From the NCBI GenBank assembly GCA_035946735.1, contig DASYYZ010000157.1:1-64000 (forward strand): a stretch of DNA of 64,000 nt, in the 5' to 3' direction. Of the stretch, positions 17,257 through 25,758 are shown piece after piece. Numbering within the stretch: the stretch's first letter is position 1; every line of letters starts with the position of its first letter. The notes under the pieces are model-generated. The model searched no databases. It saw only the letters and a list, made by a program, of their open reading frames with translations, and was not told the origin of the DNA. Source of the DNA: Gp13-AA77 sp035946735. GTDB lineage: Bacteria > Acidobacteriota > Terriglobia > UBA7540. The position numbers and the translations under genes were made by a program.

Positions 17257-18561
17257 TCACTTAGGGTGCGCTGACATTTTTCCGGCCGCGATGTCCTTGA
17301 GATCAGCCCGTTCCAGCGATTCGCGGTCCTCCTCTTGCATTTTGCTGACCCGGGCAATCAGTTCCTGCGCGCGCGCTTCGTCTCCTTTGCGCCTGTACAC
17401 CTGAGCGAGAAGATAAAAAGGATTGGTGGCCGCCGGATTGAGAGCGGCCGCCCTTTTGAGATGGCTGATTGCCGAGTCCAGATCGCCGCGATCAAGCAGC
17501 ACTTTACCCAGGTCCGTCTGGGAATGCCAGAAGTCGGGATTGGCCCGGACCGAGCGCTCGAGCGCGGCCAGGGCCTCATTGCCTTCCTTGCTGTCCGGCG
17601 CCACGCCGGAGCGCAGCATCGCTTCGGCAAACCAGAATTGCGCCAGATAGTTATCCGGGCCGAGGACGGTGGCCTCCCGTAGCAGCTCAATCGAGCGGTC
17701 GAGGTCGCCGCGTTGCATGGCGAGAACGCCTTCGGAGACCCGAGGCGAAGCGTCACTGGGAGAGAGTTTGGCCGCTTTGGAAAAGTCCTGCTGGGCCTCG
17801 TCGAACTGCCCTTTCATGGCGCGCAACACTCCTCGCTGCAGATACAGGCGCGACGAATTTGGCACATGCGCGAGACCGAGGTTCGCGATTTCGATTCCAA
17901 GATCGTAATTGTCGAGGTCGAGGCTTAGGGAACACAGGTCGACGTAGTTGTCCTGGTTCTTCGGGTCAAGCCCGGTGGCCAGGCGCAGTGCGTTGTAAGC
18001 TTCTTTGGGTTGTTTGTTCTCAAGATAAGCCTCGCCTGCGAGGCTGGCGAGCTCGGCAGTACGGTGCCCCTCATTGAGCAACTCGTTCGCCGTATCAATA
18101 GTCTTTGAGAAGTTCCCGGCTTTGAAGTAGGCCAAAGCCTGATTGTAGCCCGCGACGTAAGGGTCCTTGTAGGTCTGCCGTGCCAATCCAAACTCGGCGG
18201 CGGCAGCCGCGTAGGTCTGATTTTCAACCAGCATTTCGCCCGCTGCGAAGTGATGCTCTCCGTCGCCAGGGGCGAGAAGCTTCAGAATCGCAGAGGCCCT
18301 GGATATCTCGCCTTGCTCCACCACGCACTGCGCGTAGTGGACAACTGCCTCAGGGTGGGAACTCAAAGCGGTTCCCGCCTCGGCGTAGTCCGGCGCGGCC
18401 AGGCCGCAGTTATTTCTGCCGAACTCTGACTCCGCGCGCCTGATGTCATTCTCGGCTCCTTGCGAAGCGGGTTGTGGTCTTCCCTTCTGCCCGAGGGTGG
18501 CACCGGCCAGCACCATCGCCGGCGTCAAGACTGTCGTCAAGACTGTCGTCACGACTCTCAT
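17257..18561 (-). CDS. secreted tetratricopeptide repeat protein, 434 aa
   Basis: The start used is ATG 18561; a longer frame reaches 18639. After a hydrophobic leader with repeats of VLTT come at least eight TPR-like helical pairs, e.g. AGYNQALAYFKAGNFSKTID, LYLQRGVLRAMKGQFDEAQQ and PFYLLAQVYRRKGDEARAQE. A lone Cys pair lies early in the mature part. TPR proteins act as scaffolds; no enzymatic domain is seen. It sits between the GntR gene and the multihaem cytochrome/TPR gene, all on the minus strand, and could share a transcript with the cytochrome, 117 bases upstream. Confidence 0.8.
   Translation of the reverse strand: MRVVTTVLTTVLTPAMVLAGATLGQKGRPQPASQGAENDIRRAESEFGRNNCGLAAPDYAEAGTALSSHPEAVVHYAQCVVEQGEISRASAILKLLAPGDGEHHFAAGEMLVENQTYAAAAAEFGLARQTYKDPYVAGYNQALAYFKAGNFSKTIDTANELLNEGHRTAELASLAGEAYLENKQPKEAYNALRLATGLDPKNQDNYVDLCSLSLDLDNYDLGIEIANLGLAHVPNSSRLYLQRGVLRAMKGQFDEAQQDFSKAAKLSPSDASPRVSEGVLAMQRGDLDRSIELLREATVLGPDNYLAQFWFAEAMLRSGVAPDSKEGNEALAALERSVRANPDFWHSQTDLGKVLLDRGDLDSAISHLKRAAALNPAATNPFYLLAQVYRRKGDEARAQELIARVSKMQEEDRESLERADLKDIAAGKMSAHPK
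18524..18559 (-). repeat. 12-bp tandem repeat in the TPR protein leader
   Basis: GTCAAGACTGTC occurs twice (18524-18535, 18536-18547), then a variant GTCACGACTCTC (18548-18559). It abuts the start codon and encodes the repeated VLTT motif of the signal peptide. Confidence 0.8.
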
Positions 18562-18678
18562 CAAGCCTAAACCTGCGCGGTCATAAGAGCTTGGTAACTC
18601 ATTCACGCGTGCTGCCGTCCCGGGTCCCAATGCTGCCATGGGCCCGTTGTGAATCCATTAATCGAAGCAAGCTCCAGG

Positions 18679-20313
18679 TCACTGTCCAGCCTCCTGAGGA
18701 GCCGAAGCACCCATCGCTTCCCGCACTCGTTCGCCGAGGGCGGCAAGCTTGTCGGAATCGCCTTGCCGACGGTAAACCTGCATCAAAGCCTCCGCCGCCG
18801 GAAGCAGGAGCGGATCCAGTTGAAGCGCCCGCTCCAAATGGCCCACCGCCCTTTCTGTGTGACCAGCTTGCATCCATGCCGTTCCGGCCGCACTCTCCGT
18901 GGCCGCGGAATCGGGTCCCAGCTTGAGGACGCGTTCGAAATAGCCCGCGGCATCAAGCGGACGGCGGATGCGGAGCAGAGACTCGCCCAAGGCGTCGAGC
19001 ACGGCCGGATCGCTCGAAAAGCGCTTCTCCAGTCCGGCAAGCATCTGGTAACCCCGAAGAATGTTGGATGCCGAATCGGTTTCGGCACCGGCTTCAGTGT
19101 ACGCCAGGGCCAGATTGCGCTCGCGCAGTTCCGACGCCGGCGGGCGCCAGGCAACAAGTTCGGCGCCATCAGACGGACCGTTGCCTTCGGTTTGCTCCGG
19201 ATGTGCGGCCGGCCGGCGAGAGATGCGATGATCGGTGAATACGGTGTGCCCGCCATCCTTGGCGTTCTGCTTTTCCATGTGGCAGCCGACGCAATTGCCC
19301 CTAACGCCGTCAGGGTGGGGACTCCCGCTTTCGGGGGAATGAGCCCTTCCCAAAGAGCGGCCGGAAGCGAGGGTTCGTTCGTGACACGTGAGACACCGGG
19401 CGCGATAGTAGTCGTCGGGCTGACTTGCGGAGCTGTGCGGATCATGACACGTGCCGCACCACAGCCGCCCGTTGCTCTTGCGCGCGCAAAGGCTCAACGC
19501 CAGTTCCTCGGCCTGGCTGATCACCTTGATCGTTTCTCGGGGCGCGTTAGCAGGGACGGCAGCGGTAAAAATCGTAAAGACACTTTCCAGGGCCTCGCCA
19601 GGATGGAAATCCTCAAACTTTTTGCCCGGATTCAACACCCTGACGGCTCCCTTGAGATGGCACTGTTCGCAGACGCTGTTGCGTGCCGCCATCGGAAGCT
19701 TGGCGGGATTGACGATCGACCCTGGTAGAGGAGCTTTCAGATGGCGCGACGGATCGCCGTGGCAGCGCTCGCAGGAGATCGACTCCGGTGCGAAGGCGGG
19801 AGTCTCGTATTCATTGAGCGTGCCCTCAATGGGCAGCGGCTTGCCGGAGTGGCAGAGCACGCATTCCTCAGTCACCGGGCGGATGTAATCCGGGTCCCGG
19901 GTCGCCTCTGAGCCCGGCGCCATGTCATACCGCCCCAGCCTTGTGTAAAAGCAGATCGGCGATTGGAAAAGATGGTCGCCGATGCGGACGAGGTAACCCG
20001 AGGCGTGCTTTCCCGAGCCCACCACGTATTCGACGCGATACTGTGAAACGTCTCCGTCGCGCTCCATGCGCTGCCAAAGGCCTGTCTGGTCCGAATAGAT
20101 GGTGAACCTTGTGCCTGAGAAGGCGTGCTCGAATGCCCCTTCCGGCTCCCTGCCTGCGCGCCTCAGGGAATGGGACATGGCGGAATGCGAGTACAGCGCG
20201 ACTTCTCGCGGATGACAGGCCGCGCATGGGCTTGCGGCCACCGAGGGCAAGTCACAAGCTTGAAAAAGCAACAGGCCCAGCCAGAGGCTGGGCCTGATTG
20301 ACGAGCAGAACAT
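18679..20313 (-). CDS. seven-haem cytochrome c with C-terminal TPR domain
   Basis: The 544-residue protein has a signal peptide followed by seven CxxCH motifs: CAACH, CVLCH, CERCH, CEQCH, CGTCH, CLTCH and CVGCH, spread over about residues 30-340. The last 150 residues are TPR repeats (SAAGTAWMQAGHTERAVGHL, ALMQVYRRQGDSDKLAAL). This resembles the multihaem cytochrome/TPR proteins of acidobacteria and planctomycetes, probably periplasmic electron carriers or oxidoreductases of unknown partner. The ATG at 20313 is used. The TonB receptor gene lies 36 bases upstream, and the TPR protein gene is downstream, so the three could form one transcription unit. Confidence 0.85.
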   Translation of the reverse strand: MFCSSIRPSLWLGLLLFQACDLPSVAASPCAACHPREVALYSHSAMSHSLRRAGREPEGAFEHAFSGTRFTIYSDQTGLWQRMERDGDVSQYRVEYVVGSGKHASGYLVRIGDHLFQSPICFYTRLGRYDMAPGSEATRDPDYIRPVTEECVLCHSGKPLPIEGTLNEYETPAFAPESISCERCHGDPSRHLKAPLPGSIVNPAKLPMAARNSVCEQCHLKGAVRVLNPGKKFEDFHPGEALESVFTIFTAAVPANAPRETIKVISQAEELALSLCARKSNGRLWCGTCHDPHSSASQPDDYYRARCLTCHERTLASGRSLGRAHSPESGSPHPDGVRGNCVGCHMEKQNAKDGGHTVFTDHRISRRPAAHPEQTEGNGPSDGAELVAWRPPASELRERNLALAYTEAGAETDSASNILRGYQMLAGLEKRFSSDPAVLDALGESLLRIRRPLDAAGYFERVLKLGPDSAATESAAGTAWMQAGHTERAVGHLERALQLDPLLLPAAEALMQVYRRQGDSDKLAALGERVREAMGASAPQEAGQ

Positions 20314-20349
20314 GGCTACTTTCCGACCCTCTCGCCTGCGGCGTTTTTC

Positions 20350-23300
20350 CTAAAATTCAATCCGAACTCCGAGCTGGATATCGCGCGCCGGGAAGGTGCC
20401 ATTGGCCTGCCCGAGCGTGCTCGGATTTGTCAAATCACCATTGACACCCGAAATGTTGACCCGGTTGAAGGCGTTGAAAAACTCTGCCCTAACTTCCATA
20501 TTCGCGCCTTCGTGACCGACAAACCAAGGAATCTTGGTGATCTTCTCTAGCGACAAGTCGGTGTTGGCGAACCCCGGTCCGATGAATGTATTGCGGCCCA
20601 AGTCGCCCTCCTGGCCTAAGCCTGGGGTCGGGAAGGTATTCGAGCAGAGGGTGGCGGCACACCCGAAGATGCCTCCGGCGATGAACTGCGATCGCGACAG
20701 CCCGTTATACTTGGCCGTGTTGGGGGGTGCCATCGGGAAATCGTAGTTGAAGCCGTCAGCGTTAAAATCGCAGCCGTTGTTCTGAGTTATGGGTAGGATG
20801 ATGTTGTTGTTTGAGTCTTTGGCTGGACTGAAAGGCTCGTCGCAGTAGACACTGTACGGCGTTCCAGACTGCAGAATGGTGATATTGCTGAGCTGCCAGC
20901 CGCTCAGGAATCCGTTGACGACAGATGACGTGCTGGCCGGGTGCGGCAGCCGCCACAGTACACTGAAGGAAAGCCGCTGACGCACGTCAAAGTCGCCCAG
21001 CCCGCGCTCGGAATTGAGATTCAAAGGATCAACCACGTTCAGACCGGTGCCGAAACTGCTGGCCTGATCGATTGCCTTTCCATAGGTGTATGCGGCCTGA
21101 AAGTTAACGCCCTTCGTAAAACTACGATTGCGAATGCTGACGGTTCCGCCGTCGTAGGAGGAGTTGAAATTGGCCTGACCATAGTCCATGCCCGCGAAGC
21201 TCGTATTCAAGCGAGTCAGGACGCCGCCCGTCTGGATGAGGTTCCCGTCGAAACGGTTCACGTCGTATCCGGCATACAAATGATGGCCCTTCGACCCCAG
21301 GTAGGCAGCTTCCGCCACCCAGCCATTAAATACTTCGTACTGCACGCTGAATGACCAGTTCTCGCCGTACTGGGTCTGCACATGGGGATCGGTCGTTTCC
21401 TGGAAAGCAGGGGCGCCAATCAAGCCGTTCTTACTGTCCAATCCTGCTTTGATTCCTGGGACCGTGGGAAAGTTAAAGGGCTCCTGCGGCGACGCGCCCA
21501 AGCCGTAGGCCGGCACCGTGGGAGGGGTGCAAACGCAAGCCGTGGCGACAGCGGCGTAGGGCAGATTGGAGCGATCGCCGGTATAGAACTGCTGCGCGGG
21601 ACGATCGTAGAAGATGCCGTAGCCGCCGCGAATGGAGAATTTTCCTTTGTTGCTGGGATCCCAGGCGAATCCGACCCGAGGTGCGAAGTTGTCGAGCCGG
21701 GTGTGCCATAGGGCGGCGACGTGGTCCATCTTGGCGTTTGCGATCTCCTGCTGGAAGTCACTACCACCTTGAAAAACGATATTGTTGAGCCGGTCGAACC
21801 TCTCGGTGGGGCCGGTGAAGATATCAGATCGAACTCCCGCATTGATAGTAAGGTTTGGTCTCAGCTTCATGTCGTCCTGCAGAAAATAGCCGAGATCGGT
21901 GCTGCGGTAGGCGAAGTCAACGTTAACGGCAACCTGCTGGCCCGTGCGGGGATCGATGGCAATGTTGGACTCTGAAAACGCCTGGTCGGCAGCGTAATCC
22001 AGCGAGTTGGTGAAGTTGAATTGAGGGCGCTCGGTATCGCCCGTGAAGAGTTCGTCGTCGTGGTGCCGGGCCGCGTTGCCACCGAATTTGAAGTTATGGA
22101 TGCCCGTGGTCAAAGCCGCTACGTCCTTCCACTCGTAGTTGTTCTGCTTGAAGAGACCAAAAAATCCGGTCACCTGGGGCGTGGCAGTGCCGTCCCCGAT
22201 GGGGGTGTAGGGCACCTCGCATGTATCGCAAATGTCGCTGCCGAAAGTACGGGTGTAAGCTCCCGTCATCTGATTCACGAAGCGAGCGCTGCCCGTATGC
22301 GTCCAATTCAGGTTCAGCAGGTGCGTGTATTGGGGTTCGGGCGGGCTGAAAGCGGGAAAGTAGTCGCTGGGTTGGGCAAATGCCACGGTCTGGCGTGTGG
22401 TGCGATAGAAGCTGCCGTAGAGGCGGTCCTTGAAATCATTCCAGTTATGATCGATGCGGGCGTTCCACTGAATGCCGTTCCGGAAAATAGTGCTGGAAAA
22501 GTCGCCGGTGCCGTCCACGGCGAAATTGCAAGGCAAAGTGCCCACCGGAGTCGTAATGGGCGTCGCGCCGGTACAACTGGAGCCCAGGATGGAGCCTGCG
22601 GTGTTGAACTGGCGATTGGGCTCGAAATCCGTCGGATAAGTACTCAGCACTTTGGTCGAGACATTATTGGGGAGATTCGTCTTCAGATAGTCAATGAACT
22701 GCGGCGTGAAAATCTGCGCCGGGACGGCGTAGCCCACGCCCGAGCGCAGGAAGTCCATGGAACCGAAAGCAAAGTCCTTGTCCTGGCGGATCGGTCCGCC
22801 GAAACTCCAGGCGCCCTCATTCCGGATGAACTCAGGAGCCCCGTCGTTGTTGTATCCGCCGGAGTTTTGGAAGATGGTCCGGGAATTCAGATGGGTGTCG
22901 CTGTGAAACCAACTCAGAGTTCCGTGAAACTTGTTGGTGCCCGCCTTCGTGACCACGTTGACGATGGCGCCGGCGTTGCGCCCGTACTCGGCCGAGAAGT
23001 TGTTACTCAGAATGCTGACTTCCTGAATGGAATCGGCGTTGGGTGTGAGGTTCGTAACTCCGCCGCGCGGACCTCCGTTGACGTCCGCCGAGTCCACCTG
23101 GAAGTTATTGGACTCGGCGCGCTGACCGTTAGCGTTCATGTTCACGCCGAATTCGGCGTTGAAGATGTCCGCGGTCGCTTGCGCGTAAGCCTGTCCGCCG
23201 CCGCTGGGGGTCCCGGTCACGCCCGGCGTCAGCACCACCAGGCTGTACATGTTGCGGCCCACGAGCGGCAGTTCGTGAACCTTGGTCTCGTTGATCTGGC

Positions 23301-23715
23301 CCGACACCGCGCCCGACGTGAGGTTCACCTGGGAAGCCACTTCGGCTGAGACCGTGACGCTTGTGGTTGCGGCGCCCAGCTTCAAAGTGACACTAACCGT
23401 GCGGGTTTCCGCGCTTTGGACCGTCATGTTGTCGAGCACCCAGGTTTCAAAACCCTTTGCCTCAACGGTGAGGCTGAAGCTGCCGGCCGGCAAGGCGGTG
23501 ATCCGGAAGAGGCCGGCTGAGGAACTCGTCGCCGTACGTACCACTGCCGTGTTGAGTTGCTTCAGATTCACGGTGGCGCCAGGCACGGCCGCGCCGGACG
23601 GGTCCAGGACAGTTCCTACAATTGTGCTTGTGAACTGCGCGAATGCGTGGTCAGGCGCGAAGGCCGCCAGCAGCGCCACCCAGATTGCCAAAATCGCAAA
23701 TCGAGAGAATCTCAT
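20350..23715 (-). CDS. Oar-like TonB-dependent receptor with carboxypeptidase-regulatory-like domain
   Basis: The 1121-residue protein starts at ATG 23715 after GGGGAGG. It has a signal peptide, then a Cna-B/carboxypeptidase-regulatory-like domain (TIVGTVLDPSGAAVPGATVN; about residues 30-115), a plug region (VHELPLVGRNMYSLVVLTPG, SNNFSAEYGRNAGAIVNVVT) and a long beta-barrel ending in LGVRIEF with terminal Phe. It acts in the outer membrane as an energy-dependent importer of large substrates. No dedicated TonB gene is present nearby. The neighbouring glycoside hydrolases suggest oligosaccharide uptake, but Oar-like receptors are very numerous in this phylum and substrates are mostly unknown. 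A GTATAC-centred site lies about 210 bases upstream. Confidence 0.92.
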   Translation of the reverse strand: MRFSRFAILAIWVALLAAFAPDHAFAQFTSTIVGTVLDPSGAAVPGATVNLKQLNTAVVRTATSSSAGLFRITALPAGSFSLTVEAKGFETWVLDNMTVQSAETRTVSVTLKLGAATTSVTVSAEVASQVNLTSGAVSGQINETKVHELPLVGRNMYSLVVLTPGVTGTPSGGGQAYAQATADIFNAEFGVNMNANGQRAESNNFQVDSADVNGGPRGGVTNLTPNADSIQEVSILSNNFSAEYGRNAGAIVNVVTKAGTNKFHGTLSWFHSDTHLNSRTIFQNSGGYNNDGAPEFIRNEGAWSFGGPIRQDKDFAFGSMDFLRSGVGYAVPAQIFTPQFIDYLKTNLPNNVSTKVLSTYPTDFEPNRQFNTAGSILGSSCTGATPITTPVGTLPCNFAVDGTGDFSSTIFRNGIQWNARIDHNWNDFKDRLYGSFYRTTRQTVAFAQPSDYFPAFSPPEPQYTHLLNLNWTHTGSARFVNQMTGAYTRTFGSDICDTCEVPYTPIGDGTATPQVTGFFGLFKQNNYEWKDVAALTTGIHNFKFGGNAARHHDDELFTGDTERPQFNFTNSLDYAADQAFSESNIAIDPRTGQQVAVNVDFAYRSTDLGYFLQDDMKLRPNLTINAGVRSDIFTGPTERFDRLNNIVFQGGSDFQQEIANAKMDHVAALWHTRLDNFAPRVGFAWDPSNKGKFSIRGGYGIFYDRPAQQFYTGDRSNLPYAAVATACVCTPPTVPAYGLGASPQEPFNFPTVPGIKAGLDSKNGLIGAPAFQETTDPHVQTQYGENWSFSVQYEVFNGWVAEAAYLGSKGHHLYAGYDVNRFDGNLIQTGGVLTRLNTSFAGMDYGQANFNSSYDGGTVSIRNRSFTKGVNFQAAYTYGKAIDQASSFGTGLNVVDPLNLNSERGLGDFDVRQRLSFSVLWRLPHPASTSSVVNGFLSGWQLSNITILQSGTPYSVYCDEPFSPAKDSNNNIILPITQNNGCDFNADGFNYDFPMAPPNTAKYNGLSRSQFIAGGIFGCAATLCSNTFPTPGLGQEGDLGRNTFIGPGFANTDLSLEKITKIPWFVGHEGANMEVRAEFFNAFNRVNISGVNGDLTNPSTLGQANGTFPARDIQLGVRIEF

Positions 23716-23922
23716 CGCCAGCCTCCCCTTTTTGAGCAGTGCTTTCGAAGTCTCTCCCCAACACCTACTTTGAAAACTACATTCGCACTCGCCGGCCTTG
23801 GGTTCTGGCGTTTGTTCCGAACGGCTCTGTGCCTTTCGCTGGTCTTGATTTTCGGCTTGGGTTTAAGCGTTTAATCAACGTAAAAGAGTTGCCTCACCTT
23901 GGAGCGGGCACGGTATCCTTTT

Positions 23923-23932
23923 TTGTATACAC
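23923..23932. promoter_or_regulatory. candidate GntR-type operator upstream of the TonB receptor
   Basis: TTGTATACAC contains the 8-bp palindrome TGTATACA. Many FCD-type GntR proteins bind TNGTATACNA-like sites. A nearly identical 10-mer, TTGCATACAC, with a second GTATAC beside it, is in front of the hydrolase operon at 31995. Confidence 0.35.
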
Positions 23933-24054
23933 TCCGGCTTTGAGCAATCTAGTGCTCCGCAATCCATGTTGTCAAGCTTTTTCTTGCGGCGGCTAGCGTC
24001 CTTCGACTAGCGAATCAGGGCGCGCCTGAGTAGGCTCGAAACATGGGGATCGCC

Positions 24055-24071
24055 CCGGCCGCTTCGGCCGG
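24055..24071. repeat. perfect 7-bp GC hairpin
   Basis: CCGGCCG and CGGCCGG flank the loop CTT. It lies upstream of the TPR gene and on neither side is followed by a T-run; it could be a structured leader element. Confidence 0.4.
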
Positions 24072-24124
24072 CACGCTGCGCTACCATGAACCCCTGAGTT
24101 CGTATACTGGAAGCGGGAGCCATT

Positions 24125-25663
24125 TTGTATCTGACCAGATCGTACTCGGTTGCAGCCACGATCTTAGTATTTGGTCTCGCGCATAGCTCTGCCGGATCGG
24201 GGCAAGTTCCCAGCTGCGCGATCGATCAGCTCCGGGCTCAGGCTACCGCCAGCCCATCCGACGCCTCGGCGCACGACCAGCTTGGAGCGGCTCTCGCCGA
24301 AAGCGGCAAGAACTTTGAGGCAGCCGCAGAGTTCAAAAAGGCGATCACCTTCTCGGCCGACTTTGTGAGCGCGCACTTTCATCTGGCCGTGGTCGATCAA
24401 CGTATCGGCGAGACTCGCGGAGCCATTCTCGAGTTCGAGACTGTCCTCCGCCTGGACCCCGCTAATGTCGACGCCCGCTACGGCCTCAGCGCCGCCTGCT
24501 GGGCCATCGGCGACCAGCCCGGCGCCATCGCTCTACTGCGTCAGATCGTCGCGCAGAATCCCCCGTTTACGGCTGAGGCGCTCTACAACCTTGGGATCGA
24601 ATTGCGTCAGACCGGCGAATTACAAGGCGCGGTCGACGCGCTGCGCGGGGCGACCGCGCGCAAGCCCGATTATGTGGAAGCCCTTTTTGTACTGGGTCAG
24701 GTCGAGATCGAACGTCAGGAGCTCGATCCCGGCATTCGGGACCTGAGACGGGTCACAGAGCTTGTTCCAGGAAGCGTCGAGTACCACTACGCGTTGGGAG
24801 AGGCCTTCCGAATCCAGGGTGATTTCGACAATTCCGCTTCCGAATTCAGGCGAGGGCTCGCCATCGATTCCCGGTCGGCGGCATCGCACCGTCAGCTCGG
24901 GATCGTTCTGCGGCAGCAAGGTGACTATCAGAGCGCGCGGAACGAGTTCGCGACCGCAACGCAGCTCGATCCCCGCGACGGACAGGCTCACTACTACTTG
25001 GGCTCGGTTCTGTTGAGGCTCAATGACGTTCAAGATGCGGTTCTCGAGCTTAATCGCGCCATCGATCTCGATCCGGACGATGCAGCTCTACGAACTGCGC
25101 TGGCTGAGGCCCTCACCAAGGCCGGCAAGAGCGAGGCATCCGCTCAGGAGCGAAGGGAGGCGGATCGGTTGAAAGACCTGGAGCGCAATGCGGGACAATC
25201 GCGCCTCCTTCTGGGATCAGCCGCGGAGCAACTCCGAACTGGCGCTGTGGATACCGCAGTCAATGATCTGCGTCGAGCTGTGGCGCTCAGCCCTGAATAC
25301 CCGGGGGCCCATTTGCAACTGGCTCTTGCTCTGCTGAGGAAGGGCGGGCGCGATGCCGAGGCCGTCCAGGAACTGCGGCACGCGGTGGAATCGAAGGATG
25401 ATGACGCTCAGGCGCACCTGCAGCTGGCGCTCGCCTTGCAGAAAACTGGCCAGAAGGCGGAGGCTTTCAGCGAATTTCGACGCGCCGTCGAACTTGGCCC
25501 GAGCCTGGCCGAAGCCCATCGCGAACTCGCCAAAGACGGGCTCGCATCGCGCGATTGGGAATCCGTAATCGCAGAGTCAACGGCAATACTTGCCTGGAAC
25601 CCCGATGACGCCGGGGCCAAGAAAGACGTCCAACTCGCGAAGCAGAACGCCGGCCGGTCCTGA
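24125..25663 (+). CDS. secreted tetratricopeptide repeat protein, 512 aa
   Basis: Translation most likely begins at a TTG (24125) after GGAAGCGGGAG; the encoded MYLTRSYSVAATILVFGLAH is a signal peptide. About eleven TPR units follow, for instance AHDQLGAALAESGKNFEAAA, ALYNLGIELRQTGELQGAVD, YHYALGEAFRIQGDFDNSAS and AHLQLALALQKTGQKAEAFS, with a short charged break around residues 340-375. No other domain is present. Such exported TPR scaffolds are common near cytochrome and receptor genes in acidobacteria. It is transcribed divergently from the TonB receptor and converges on the GH31 gene. Confidence 0.82.
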   Translation: MYLTRSYSVAATILVFGLAHSSAGSGQVPSCAIDQLRAQATASPSDASAHDQLGAALAESGKNFEAAAEFKKAITFSADFVSAHFHLAVVDQRIGETRGAILEFETVLRLDPANVDARYGLSAACWAIGDQPGAIALLRQIVAQNPPFTAEALYNLGIELRQTGELQGAVDALRGATARKPDYVEALFVLGQVEIERQELDPGIRDLRRVTELVPGSVEYHYALGEAFRIQGDFDNSASEFRRGLAIDSRSAASHRQLGIVLRQQGDYQSARNEFATATQLDPRDGQAHYYLGSVLLRLNDVQDAVLELNRAIDLDPDDAALRTALAEALTKAGKSEASAQERREADRLKDLERNAGQSRLLLGSAAEQLRTGAVDTAVNDLRRAVALSPEYPGAHLQLALALLRKGGRDAEAVQELRHAVESKDDDAQAHLQLALALQKTGQKAEAFSEFRRAVELGPSLAEAHRELAKDGLASRDWESVIAESTAILAWNPDDAGAKKDVQLAKQNAGRS

Positions 25664-25758
25664 GGTTTTCTATTGCTGTAGCGGCGGCCGGTCGCCTTGG
25701 CTTTTTCGCCGCTCTGAAGAAGCTGTTTTGACAGTGTTGTGTCCATGCTCAGGACTGT

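Larger units (their letters stand above)
23716..24124. other. 409-base divergent intergenic region
   Basis: This separates the TonB receptor (minus) from a TPR gene (plus). It holds a GTATAC-centred palindrome (23923-23932) and a perfect GC hairpin (24055-24071). No convincing -35/-10 pair for the receptor was found, and there is no small gene I can support. Confidence 0.5.

Noticed and set aside
24102..24108. GTATACT before the TPR gene as promoter or operator
   Set aside because: A start site there would leave out the ribosome site, no -35 box is present, and the flanks do not match the other GTATAC sites.
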